Of a DNA stretch of 64,000 nucleotides, positions 43,240 through 51,179 are shown piece by piece; positions within the stretch are counted from its first letter, which is position 1; every line of letters begins with the position of its first letter. The stretch is from the NCBI RefSeq assembly GCF_020297485.1, contig NZ_JAIWZC010000002.1, positions 310,001 to 374,000 of the forward strand. Direction: 5' to 3'. This stretch comes from Enterocloster clostridioformis (GTDB lineage Bacteria > Bacillota > Clostridia > Lachnospirales > Lachnospiraceae). The position numbers and the translations under genes are program-made. The notes under the pieces were generated by a model. It saw only the letters and a list, made by a program, of their open reading frames with translations. It did no database searches and was not told where the DNA came from.

Positions 43240-45189
43240 TTAAAGCAGCTCCACTGTGCAACCGAAAGGAGGCAGTGTCTTATTCTGGAAATGTACCTCG
43301 TGGTCATTATGGTTGATGAGCATGCGAACCTTCTGCTCCGCACTACCCCGGATCATAATCTCTACCCCGTCCTCGGAGGGAGTTGTCTCAATCTGGTTGT
43401 CGGCCAATATGGTACCCATTAGCTTGGCAGTGGTACCCTCATCTAAGGCACAGCCAAGGTAGTACACTGTTCCCGCGCCCTGTTTTCTCCGAGTGACAGC
43501 GGCAAATTTGGTGTAGAAGGTGTCCGCGTAGCGATATAGCACCTCAGCATCCCGGGCTTCCAACATGTCCCGGAAGATACCGCCGAAGCCCTGGCTGCCG
43601 GCGAATGCTCCCTGGCCTTCCACAGGGAAGGCGTTCAGGTCCTGAAGACTCTCGGTTTCTGTAACCGTTACCCCGGTCAGCCCAGTGTAGCCTACGGGGA
43701 CAATTTCACCGACGGGGATATTGTTATCGGCATCTTTCACCGCATTCCGATAGGTGAGGACCAGGGTGCCGCCATTCTGGACGAAAGCTTCCGCCTTAGT
43801 CCGGAACTCCGGCTTCGTAATAATCAGCTGGGGCAGTAAGACAACCTTGTAGCCAGACAAATCTGCCTCTGCCGGGATAACGTCCACCGGGATATTGCCA
43901 TCATAAAAGGCCTTATACAGCTTTTTCATCTCCCCTGCGCAATCCAGCAGAATACTCTGGCGCTGAATACGGAAGCTGGCCAGGGAGTCATAGTCATAGA
44001 CGATGGCCACGTCACTGTGAATGGGGGCGTCCATGGCCTGGGCATATTGGCTGATATCCCGGAAGAAGCTCTGGACCTCGTAGAATTTCCGCCCCTTCAC
44101 ATTGTCCGCATCCAACACACCGTAGCAGAACTGCTCGGCCCCCTTGGTAGCTCCCCGGTAGCGGAAGTACATCATGGAGTTGCATCCATGGGCCATGCCC
44201 TGGTAAGACCACATCTTTGCCTGGTTGGGCCGGGGAAGGAAACCGGTAACATCGTGGCCCTGGGCACCCATAATGGCCTCGGTGATCCAGAAGTTCTTTC
44301 TGCTCAGACCCCGGATATAGTCCAGACCAAAGGCGATCTCGTGGGGAGGAATCGGCACCTTCTGCCCACCCCAGACGGGGTAATTGTTGTAAGCTACGAC
44401 ATCCAGGCTCTTGGCCACCTGGGAGTAGTCCACATGCTTATCCAGGCCGCCGCCGGGGAAATCGTGCATGACCACAGCTTGGGGATCCACCTCATGGACC
44501 AGGTGGGCCTGGAAGTCCATGAAACGGCAAATGCTCAGACTTCGGAACCGTTCCCAGTCCAGCCGCAGGGCAGGGTTGTGAGTGGTGATGGTCTCAGCGG
44601 GGAGAGGAATTTCTTCAAAGCTGTTGTACTCCTGAGACCAGAAGGTGGTGCCATAAGTATCGTTCAGCTTGTCAATGTCTCCCCCAAATTTTTCGCTCAG
44701 GAAACTCTGAAACGCCTTTTGGCATTGGGGACACCAGCACAAATCGCTCCCTTCGTGGCCGATCTCGTTGTCAATCTGCCAGGCCACAATCTGCTTTTCA
44801 CCTCTGTAATGGCCCACAAGGGCGCGAATGATTTTCTCAGAATACTCATACATCTCCGGGCTGTTAAAGCAGTAGACGTGACGTCCGCCGAACGTCCGCT
44901 TCTGTCCGTTCTCAAATTGAGAGAGAATACTGGGGTGCTTTTTCGCCAGCCAGGCAGGGATGGTAGCGGTGGGTGTGCCCATGATCACCTTCAGACCCTT
45001 TTCTTTGGCCTTGGCGATGACGCCGTCAAAGAAGGAGAAGTCATATTGCCCCTCAACCTTCTCCATCAGATGCCAGGAAAACTCAGCGATCCGGATCACA
45101 TTTCCGCCCATTTCCCGGATGGTGTCCATGTCAGCCTCCATCAGGGCGGGGTCCCACTGCTCAGGGTAGTAGTCAACTCCTAACCACAT
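43240..45189 (-). CDS. GH42 beta-galactosidase
   Basis: 649 residues from ATG 45189, which follows AAAGGAGCAGTAAACAC; an in-frame ATG at 45246 lies within the symporter gene and lacks support. The (beta/alpha)8 domain has QIDNEIGHEG with acid/base Glu142 and FWITEAIMG with nucleophile Glu304. CWCPQC (151-156) fits the structural zinc site of GH42. No signal peptide, so it cuts imported galactosides in the cytoplasm. It follows the symporter gene by four bases. Confidence 0.95.
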   Translation of the reverse strand: MWLGVDYYPEQWDPALMEADMDTIREMGGNVIRIAEFSWHLMEKVEGQYDFSFFDGVIAKAKEKGLKVIMGTPTATIPAWLAKKHPSILSQFENGQKRTFGGRHVYCFNSPEMYEYSEKIIRALVGHYRGEKQIVAWQIDNEIGHEGSDLCWCPQCQKAFQSFLSEKFGGDIDKLNDTYGTTFWSQEYNSFEEIPLPAETITTHNPALRLDWERFRSLSICRFMDFQAHLVHEVDPQAVVMHDFPGGGLDKHVDYSQVAKSLDVVAYNNYPVWGGQKVPIPPHEIAFGLDYIRGLSRKNFWITEAIMGAQGHDVTGFLPRPNQAKMWSYQGMAHGCNSMMYFRYRGATKGAEQFCYGVLDADNVKGRKFYEVQSFFRDISQYAQAMDAPIHSDVAIVYDYDSLASFRIQRQSILLDCAGEMKKLYKAFYDGNIPVDVIPAEADLSGYKVVLLPQLIITKPEFRTKAEAFVQNGGTLVLTYRNAVKDADNNIPVGEIVPVGYTGLTGVTVTETESLQDLNAFPVEGQGAFAGSQGFGGIFRDMLEARDAEVLYRYADTFYTKFAAVTRRKQGAGTVYYLGCALDEGTTAKLMGTILADNQIETTPSEDGVEIMIRGSAEQKVRMLINHNDHEVHFQNKTLPPFGCTVELL

Positions 45190-45193
45190 GTGT

Positions 45194-46552
45194 TTACTGC
45201 TCCTTTCTTGCCCGCAGCTCGCGGACCATCTTATTGTAGAACTCACCCGTCAGCTTGTAGCCGCTCTTATAGAACACATAGCACAGAGCGGACAGAATCG
45301 CGGGGATAATGATCATAATAACCTTCAGGCCCATGATGGTGCCCGCGCCGGGCGTAACGCCTGCTTTCCAGCCGATGAGAGTCAGGCCGATGCCGCTGAC
45401 GAAACCGGAGAACGCGCCGGCGAATTTCACAATGAAGGTCTGCATGGAAAACAGGATCGACTCGTTCCGAGTGCCCAGGGAGTACTCGCCGTAATCCACC
45501 ACGTCGGCCAGCATGACCGTAATAAAGACCAGCATAAAGCCGATGCCGTAGTTAACCACCGCGGAGGAGACGCCCACAGCGGCGATGCTGGAGGGAGCGA
45601 CGATGCCCACAACGAACAGCAGCAGGAAGCCGGCCACCGGCAGGAAGCAAGCCAGGAAGAACGCCTTTCCGCGGCCAATGAACTTGGTAACCATGGGGAA
45701 TGTGAACTGAGCGGCCATCTGGGCAATACCGGCCACGCCAGTGTAAACGGGGTACAGAGCCTCAATGCCAATCGCGTAGCTGAAGTAGTACAGGGAAAAG
45801 GAGTTGGACAACTGATAGGAAAAATTGAAGAACAGCGCAATGCCCAGAATGACCTTCACCTGGTCGTTGGCGATGAGGACATGCAGCATGCCCTTGGCAG
45901 TGGTTTTCTCCGCGCTCTTCGTGACAACTTTCTCTTTGCAGTTTATCACAGTGATGGCGGAACATACAACAAAAATCACACTGACCATCATGGCGAAATA
46001 GGCAAAACCAATTTTACGGTCGCCGCCGCCAGCCGTGTCGATAATTTTTAAGCCGAAGGAACCTACGATCAGCCAAGCAAAAGAGGCGAACAGACGGGGG
46101 ATCGCGGACACCTGACTGCGCTCATTTTCATCGTCCGTCAGGGCGGGAACCATGGACCAGTAGGGGATATCATCAATGGTATAGGTCATGCCCCACAGAA
46201 TGTACAGTACAGCGCAGAAGGCCAGGAAGGTGTTGCCCTCAAAGTCTACGTTCCAGAACATCAGGGCCAGGACAATGGCGTTAAGTACAGTGCCGATCAT
46301 GATCCAGGGGCGGAATTTGCCCCATTTGCTCCGGGTATTGTCCACCACCATGCCCATAAAGGGGTCGTTAAAAGCGTCCCAGATTCGGGCCACCATAAAC
46401 AGGGTGCCCACAAAGGCGGGAGCGACAAAGCGCACATCGGTCAGATAGAACATGAACAGGTTGCCAACCAAAGCATAGACCAGGTCCTTGCCAAAGGCAC
46501 CGACGCCAAAGCTGAGCTTTGAGCGCCAAGACAGTTTTTCCAGCTGCTGCAT
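45194..46552 (-). CDS. GPH-family sugar:cation symporter
   Basis: 452 residues, 12 membrane segments. RIWDAFNDPFMGMVVDNTRSKWGKFRPW with intervening residues is the MelB/GPH signature after helix II. It should import a galactoside with Na+ or H+ for the downstream beta-galactosidase. Start at 46552 after GAGGTAAGTT. It lacks a C-terminal IIA domain, so no direct PTS control as in LacS. Confidence 0.93.
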   Translation of the reverse strand: MQQLEKLSWRSKLSFGVGAFGKDLVYALVGNLFMFYLTDVRFVAPAFVGTLFMVARIWDAFNDPFMGMVVDNTRSKWGKFRPWIMIGTVLNAIVLALMFWNVDFEGNTFLAFCAVLYILWGMTYTIDDIPYWSMVPALTDDENERSQVSAIPRLFASFAWLIVGSFGLKIIDTAGGGDRKIGFAYFAMMVSVIFVVCSAITVINCKEKVVTKSAEKTTAKGMLHVLIANDQVKVILGIALFFNFSYQLSNSFSLYYFSYAIGIEALYPVYTGVAGIAQMAAQFTFPMVTKFIGRGKAFFLACFLPVAGFLLLFVVGIVAPSSIAAVGVSSAVVNYGIGFMLVFITVMLADVVDYGEYSLGTRNESILFSMQTFIVKFAGAFSGFVSGIGLTLIGWKAGVTPGAGTIMGLKVIMIIIPAILSALCYVFYKSGYKLTGEFYNKMVRELRARKEQ

Positions 46553-46645
46553 AACTTACCTCCATAAATTTATAGTATTTTTTCGCCAAGCGCTCTTTTT
46601 ACGGTGGGCCCTCCCGTGAAAAGTCGTTCTTTGAAGTGCAGGTAA

Positions 46646-46710
46646 ACTTTACTCCAATATTTACTAAAAGTCAATAGATTATACAAATATATTTTACTAA
46701 ATATTTTACT
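46646..46710 (-). promoter_or_regulatory. Symporter promoter with TTTACT operator pairs
   Basis: Minus-strand promoter TTGACT (46674-46669), 17-bp spacer, TAAAGT (46651-46646). TTTACT occurs on the plus strand at 46648, 46660, 46693 and 46705: two pairs with 12-bp spacing, 45 bp apart. One pair covers the promoter. LacI-type binding is inferred. Confidence 0.6.
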
Positions 46711-46835
46711 TTCGTGAAAAGTGCACAAAAATTAGGGTGTATTTTTGACATCTAAAGCCAGGCCATGTAGGAAGAACGTTCTCTTGATCTTGAAATTTCT
46801 GCTGTCAACCCCCCCAATACTATCAGGACTTGTTC

Positions 46836-46951
46836 TTATTACTCTGGCAATTAAAAAATCGCAAACTCCGGCATGAGAACTATTGAAATTTCAGCGTTTC
46901 CGGGCATCATCATTTTGGAAAAGTACGATTATCTAATTGCCGGAGTAATAA
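46836..46951. repeat. 116-bp element with 18-bp inverted ends (MITE-like)
   Basis: TTATTACTCTGGCAATTA (46836-46853) is matched at 17 of 18 positions by the complement of TAATTGCCGGAGTAATAA (46934-46951). No gene inside. It lies between the two divergent promoters of the lactose-type module. The remainder of 46553-47050 is AT-rich promoter DNA. Confidence 0.6.
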
Positions 46952-46982
46952 ACCGACTGCAATCCGGTTGGCCGCTCCGCAC

Positions 46983-47018
46983 TTGACTTTTTGTAAAAAA
47001 GCAGTAAAATAAAGTAAA
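46983..47018 (+). promoter_or_regulatory. LacI gene promoter with AGTAAA motifs
   Basis: TTGACT (46983-46988), 16-bp spacer, TAAAAT (47005-47010). AGTAAA, the complement of TTTACT, occurs at 47003 and 47013, suggesting autoregulation. Confidence 0.55.
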
Positions 47019-47050
47019 TAATTAGCTGTAAAGACAAGGAGTGAGACACG

Positions 47051-48097
47051 ATGACCACCTTGAAGGATATTGCTCAAATTGCCGGTGTAGCCCAGGGTAC
47101 GGTCTCCCGTATTTTGAATCAGGATCCAACCTTGTGCGTCACTGGTGAGACGCGAGAACGAGTTATGCGTATCACAGAATCCCTGGGCTATAAAAAAAAC
47201 ACACTCCGGACCGCATCGTCAGCTCCAACAGAGCAGGAGAAGCGGATCGGCGTTGTGCAAATGTTTGATATGGAGGAGCTGCGGGAGGATATCTACTACC
47301 TTGCCCTGAAAAATATCCTGGATGAGGAATGCTTCTCCCGGCAGTGGATTACAGTCCCCCTCTACCGGGATGAGCGGCGTCGTTTTGTCCGGCGGGATCA
47401 GGCGCCTCTGGATGGCTTGTTTGCCATAGGGCGCTTCACACAGAAAGAAGTGGCCAGCTTCCACGAGTATACGGACAACATCGTTTTTTTGGACTCGGAT
47501 CCGGAGCCTATGCGGTATTATAGTATTTTACCCAACTATCATCTGGCAGTCCAGCTGGCACTGAAGCATCTGCGGATAAACGGCCATCAACTGATTGCCT
47601 ATCTGGGCGGCGTCAACACCTTCGGCGACCACAAAGAGCTGACGATGGACCCCCGTTTTTACTATTACCGGGCCAGTCAGGCTAACCGGGACAGTTATGA
47701 CCCATCGCTGGTGTTGGACTGTGAAATGAACGCAAAAAGCGGCTATGCCGCTATGCGGAACTTTTTGGAAACGTATGGCCGGCCGCCCGAAGCGATGTTT
47801 ATTGCCAGCGACTCCATTGCACCAGGAGCCATGATGGCTCTGCGGGAACGGGGGCTGCGGGTGCCCGAGGATATCAGCATCGTCACCTTTAATAACACCG
47901 TATTGTCGGAGTATTCTGATCCTCCTCTCACTTCTATTGAACTGTTCATGCGTGAAAATATTCGGGCTGCTGCCTTCTGTATGCAGCTTCTCTGGCAGGG
48001 GAATGTCCGGGGCAAGCGAATTGTGGTTCCTTGCGAACTGGTGTCCCGAGGAAGTGTTGCCCCTGCCCCAACTGATAGTCCACCATCTGAACTATGA
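47051..48097 (+). CDS. LacI-family regulator of the galactoside module
   Basis: 348 residues, start at 47051 after AAGGAGTGAGACACG. The HTH TLKDIAQIAGVAQGTVSRILN is at the N-terminus, followed by the periplasmic-binding-like domain (PLDGLFAIGRF, MFIASDSIAPGAMMALRERG). Similar in layout to EbgR/GalR-type regulators. It diverges from the symporter and beta-galactosidase genes and is likely their repressor, released by a galactoside. Confidence 0.93.
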   Translation: MTTLKDIAQIAGVAQGTVSRILNQDPTLCVTGETRERVMRITESLGYKKNTLRTASSAPTEQEKRIGVVQMFDMEELREDIYYLALKNILDEECFSRQWITVPLYRDERRRFVRRDQAPLDGLFAIGRFTQKEVASFHEYTDNIVFLDSDPEPMRYYSILPNYHLAVQLALKHLRINGHQLIAYLGGVNTFGDHKELTMDPRFYYYRASQANRDSYDPSLVLDCEMNAKSGYAAMRNFLETYGRPPEAMFIASDSIAPGAMMALRERGLRVPEDISIVTFNNTVLSEYSDPPLTSIELFMRENIRAAAFCMQLLWQGNVRGKRIVVPCELVSRGSVAPAPTDSPPSEL

Positions 48098-48132
48098 TCC
48101 GAATGAACTTGGCATTAGGTGGAGCGTCACAA

Positions 48133-48324
48133 TCAGTAATACCCTACGTCGATCCAGCCAGGGGAGGGGTTGTCCAACAGGTCGATGACACACACTTTTG
48201 CTCTCTGTTCTTCAAACTCTTCGCAGATACATTTGCCAATGCCCTTCGCACCGCCAGTGTTACCGGACAGGAAAACAGGAGCACAAGGCACAGTCCCGTC
48301 ATCGCAAAGGGCAGATTTCGGCAA
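48133..48324 (-). pseudogene. Short-chain dehydrogenase N-terminal remnant
   Basis: The minus frame contains GNTGGAKGIGKCICEEFEEQRAKVCVIDLLDNP, split here for length: TGGAKGIG is the cofactor loop. Only the first Rossmann unit is left. 48325-48600 shows further coding-like scraps on the minus strand, but none I can assign. Confidence 0.6.
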
Positions 48325-48618
48325 ATTCCCCCGCTGATGTCCTCCATGGCGAACTGTATCTCCTCCTGGTATATTTTCCAGCTATACGGCGTCACCTCCC
48401 AGCATTTCGTGCTCCAGGACAAAACGCACCTGGTGTTCATCAATGAGGCGCTTCCCCTGCTGGCCAGCACATCGGCGGTGACGCTGGGGCGGTTATTTCT
48501 GCATTTTATTACTATCCTTACCTAATGTATATCCGAGTCCGAAGCAGGGATTCCCTTACGGGTTTCTATGTAAACGGAGGGTCACAGTAGCATTTACAAA
48601 AAAGGCTGTTTTATCACA

Positions 48619-48662
48619 AAAAAATCCCATGCCAGGACACTCTGCCCGGCATGGGATTTTTT
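48619..48662. terminator. Bidirectional intrinsic terminator
   Basis: AAAAAATCCCATGCC (48619-48633)/GGCATGGGATTTTTT (48648-48662), 15-bp stem with A- and T-runs at the two sides. Confidence 0.85.
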
Positions 48663-48666
48663 GTGG

Positions 48667-48852
48667 TCAGCGATGGAATTCTTTCTTTTTTTCCAGTTCT
48701 TTTTCCAATGGTACAACGCCTAAAATCCGGTCAACGTTATCCTTTGCTGTCTGGTATTCAACCATTGCTTTCCTGGCCTCTTTAAATTCTTCATACTTCT
48801 CTTTTTTCTCTGCCAGAAGAGAAGCATATTCGTAAGCGCAAAATAAACCCAC
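48667..48852 (-). pseudogene. Probable relaxase C-terminal fragment
   Basis: 61 codons, very charged: YEEFKEARKAMVEYQTAKDN then VDRILGV. The pattern resembles the last residues of mobilisation relaxases of clostridial elements, which end in a similar helix. It runs into the terminator at 48662. Upstream part missing. The assignment is tentative. Confidence 0.4.
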
Positions 48853-49029
48853 GGAGTGACAACATCTGACTTTTCTTTCATAATAGTTGTTAGAGATGCA
48901 AGCATTTTACTACATTATGGATGGAGGATGAATTTATGTGGGCTAAACCTGTTTCTGTCGATGACAATACCGCCTGATTATGGAATGCAGATCCAGTGGT
49001 CTTACAGACTATCAATGGTGTTATGCTGC

Positions 49030-50412
49030 CTACAGCGCATACTTCCCGCGCTTCACAAACCTCCCGGCCTTTTCAACCACCACCTGATGGTCCTTCACCA
49101 CCTGGGTGCCGCGCAGGAACACGCTCTCTATACGTGCCGTCAGCTTCCTTCCCTCAAAGGGGGCGTAGTCCACATTCTGCACCTGGTCCGCTGCCGTGAC
49201 CGTATCCTCTACACCGGTACGCATGACAACGATATCCGCGTCGCTTCCAGGGGCAATGACTCCCTTTTCGGGGTACATTCCATAGAGCTTGGCGGGATTT
49301 TCCGACAGAAGCTGGCACATCCTTTCCCTGGTAATCCTTCCCGCGTCCACGCCGTAGGTGAAGAGCAGCGTACCCCTTGTCTCTACCCCCGGCATTCCTC
49401 CCGGAATCTTTGTAAAGTCATCCTTCCCCAGCGCCTTCTGCGCTGTGGTAAAGCTGCAGTGGTCCGTGGACACGGTCTGGATGGTCCCGTCCGCCAGAGC
49501 CCTCCACAGGCGCTGGGAATCCTCCGGTTTCCTCAAAGGAGGCGCGCACACATATTTTGCCCCTTCCATGCCCGTAAGCCCGTACAGGCTGTCATCCATA
49601 AGCAGATACTGGGGGCAGGTCTCCGCGTATACCTTCTGGCCCCTTCTCCTGGCCTCCATAATGACGTCGCAGCCCTCCCGGCAGGTAAGGTGCACCACAA
49701 TCACAGGGATATCCGCCACTTCCGCCAGCCTGAGCAGCCTGTCTATGGCCTCCGCCTCTGCGGCAGCGGGTCGGGTGGCCGGGTGGCTTTCCACGCCCAT
49801 CCTTCCGGCAGCCTTTGCCTCTGCCTGCAGGGCAGCTATCATGCCGCTGTTCTCACAGTGAACACCGGTGATTCCTCCCACCTCCTTAAGCCTGCGCAGA
49901 ATTTCAAAGATGGTTTTATCGTCCACCTGGGTATCGTATGTCATGTACAGCTTAAATGAGGTGATTCCCTCTTCCATCATGTCGTCCAATTCCCTGCTGA
50001 CCGATGGGTTCCAGTCCGATATGGACATGTGGAATCCGTAATCGCAGGAGCACCTGCCGTCCGCTCTTTCATGCCAGTTCCTGAGGCCGTCAGCCAGGCT
50101 CTCCCCTGTGTACTGTGTTCCGAAGTCCACGATGGTGGTGGTGCCGCCCCTGACAGCCGCCTTGGTTCCCGTGGCAAAATCATCTGCCGTGACAGTTCCC
50201 GCCACATGGAGGTCAAAATGGGTGTGCGCATCAATAAATCCCGGAAAGAGAAGGCAGCCTTCCACATCCACAACCCGGGTATCCTTGTCTGCCAGATGCC
50301 CGATTTCCTCCCCGGTTCCCACTGCCGCCACCTTTTCCCCGTCAATGAGCACATCTGCCTTGAAACTGCCGCTTCCGCCAACAACAATTCCGCCTTTTAA
50401 TACCTGCTTCAT
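49030..50412 (-). CDS. hydA: Dihydropyrimidinase/D-hydantoinase-type amidohydrolase
   Basis: About 460 residues from ATG 50412, ten bases after AGGAG; ATG 50418 in frame is also possible. Metal ligands: DAHTHFDLHV near the N-terminus, the lysine in GITSFKLYMTYD that would be carbamylated, and VHCENSGM and VVHLTCREG. It opens cyclic ureides by hydrolysis. In the purine cluster it is the candidate ring-opening enzyme for a hydantoin-like intermediate. Last gene of the minus operon. Confidence 0.93.
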   Translation of the reverse strand: MKQVLKGGIVVGGSGSFKADVLIDGEKVAAVGTGEEIGHLADKDTRVVDVEGCLLFPGFIDAHTHFDLHVAGTVTADDFATGTKAAVRGGTTTIVDFGTQYTGESLADGLRNWHERADGRCSCDYGFHMSISDWNPSVSRELDDMMEEGITSFKLYMTYDTQVDDKTIFEILRRLKEVGGITGVHCENSGMIAALQAEAKAAGRMGVESHPATRPAAAEAEAIDRLLRLAEVADIPVIVVHLTCREGCDVIMEARRRGQKVYAETCPQYLLMDDSLYGLTGMEGAKYVCAPPLRKPEDSQRLWRALADGTIQTVSTDHCSFTTAQKALGKDDFTKIPGGMPGVETRGTLLFTYGVDAGRITRERMCQLLSENPAKLYGMYPEKGVIAPGSDADIVVMRTGVEDTVTAADQVQNVDYAPFEGRKLTARIESVFLRGTQVVKDHQVVVEKAGRFVKRGKYAL

Positions 50413-50471
50413 ATCCATCACTCTCCTGTTCCGTCTGTCAATATAAATATATTTCCCAGCTTGCTCTCCTT

Positions 50472-50560
50472 CTGCCATGGCTTTCAGACGTGTTACCCTT
50501 GAGCAGTAACTGCCATGGCCTTCGGACGTGTTACCCTTGAGCAGTAACTGCCATGGCCTT
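50472..50560 (-). repeat. 38-bp tandem repeat of the GNAT gene 3' end
   Basis: CTGCCATGG recurs at 50472, 50510 and 50548, 38 bp apart. Each full unit repeats the last codons of the GNAT gene including its stop. The extra copies are downstream of the real stop and untranslated. Confidence 0.85.
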
Positions 50561-51106
50561 CAGCCGTTCCCCGTCAATCCGGTACACGGTCCAGTCACTC
50601 ATGGCCTGGGCGCCCATTCCCAGATAAAAGTCAATGCTTGGCTTATTCCAGTCCAGGCACCACCACTCCAGACGTCCGCAGCCCCGCTCCACCGCAATGG
50701 CTGCCAGCCGGTTCAAAAAGGCGGTTCCGAAGCCCTGGCCCCGGTACTCCGGACGCACATACAAGTCCTCCAGATAAATGCCGGACCTGCCCAGGAATGT
50801 GGAGAAATTATGGAAGAACAGCGCAAATCCAACTGCCTCCCCATCCTTCATCCCCAGAATCACCTCTGCTTTTTCCTTTTCAAACAGCCACTGATTCAGC
50901 AGCTCCTCTGTAGCCACCACCTGGTCCAGCATTCCCTCGTAATCAGCCAGCTCTTTTATGAACCTGAGAATCAGGTTTACGTCCTGAGGTTCTGCAAACC
51001 GGAATTCAACGGCCTTATTCGTCATTCTATGTCCCATTCCGTGCTCCATTTCATGCTCCATTCCGTGCTCCATTTCATGCCCTGTCCCTTCAAGGTTGTT
51101 GTCCAT
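50531..51106 (-). CDS. GNAT-family N-acetyltransferase with Met/His-rich N-terminus
   Basis: 191 residues. Start at 51106 is supported by GAGGAGACGATATT. Residues 9-28 form a repeat of H, E, M and G (HEMEHGMEHEMEHGMG), unusual for this family; the enzyme domain begins near residue 30. The acetyl-CoA loop is RPEYRGQGFGTAFL, and the C-terminal part resembles spermidine/diamine acetyltransferases (WCLDWNKPSIDFYLGMGA). Inside a purine operon it might acetylate a diamino acid or amine intermediate; this is inference. Confidence 0.88.
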   Translation of the reverse strand: MDNNLEGTGHEMEHGMEHEMEHGMGHRMTNKAVEFRFAEPQDVNLILRFIKELADYEGMLDQVVATEELLNQWLFEKEKAEVILGMKDGEAVGFALFFHNFSTFLGRSGIYLEDLYVRPEYRGQGFGTAFLNRLAAIAVERGCGRLEWWCLDWNKPSIDFYLGMGAQAMSDWTVYRIDGERLKAMAVTAQG

Positions 51107-51179
51107 AATATCGTCTCCTCATGCGGAACAAGCGAAAAGCAGATGGACTGCCTTTCGCTGTTCATTTCCAATGTTATTT

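Noticed and set aside
44017-46051. Long plus-strand open frames opposite beta-galactosidase and symporter
   Set aside because: Antisense shadows of clearly recognised enzymes with conserved active sites.
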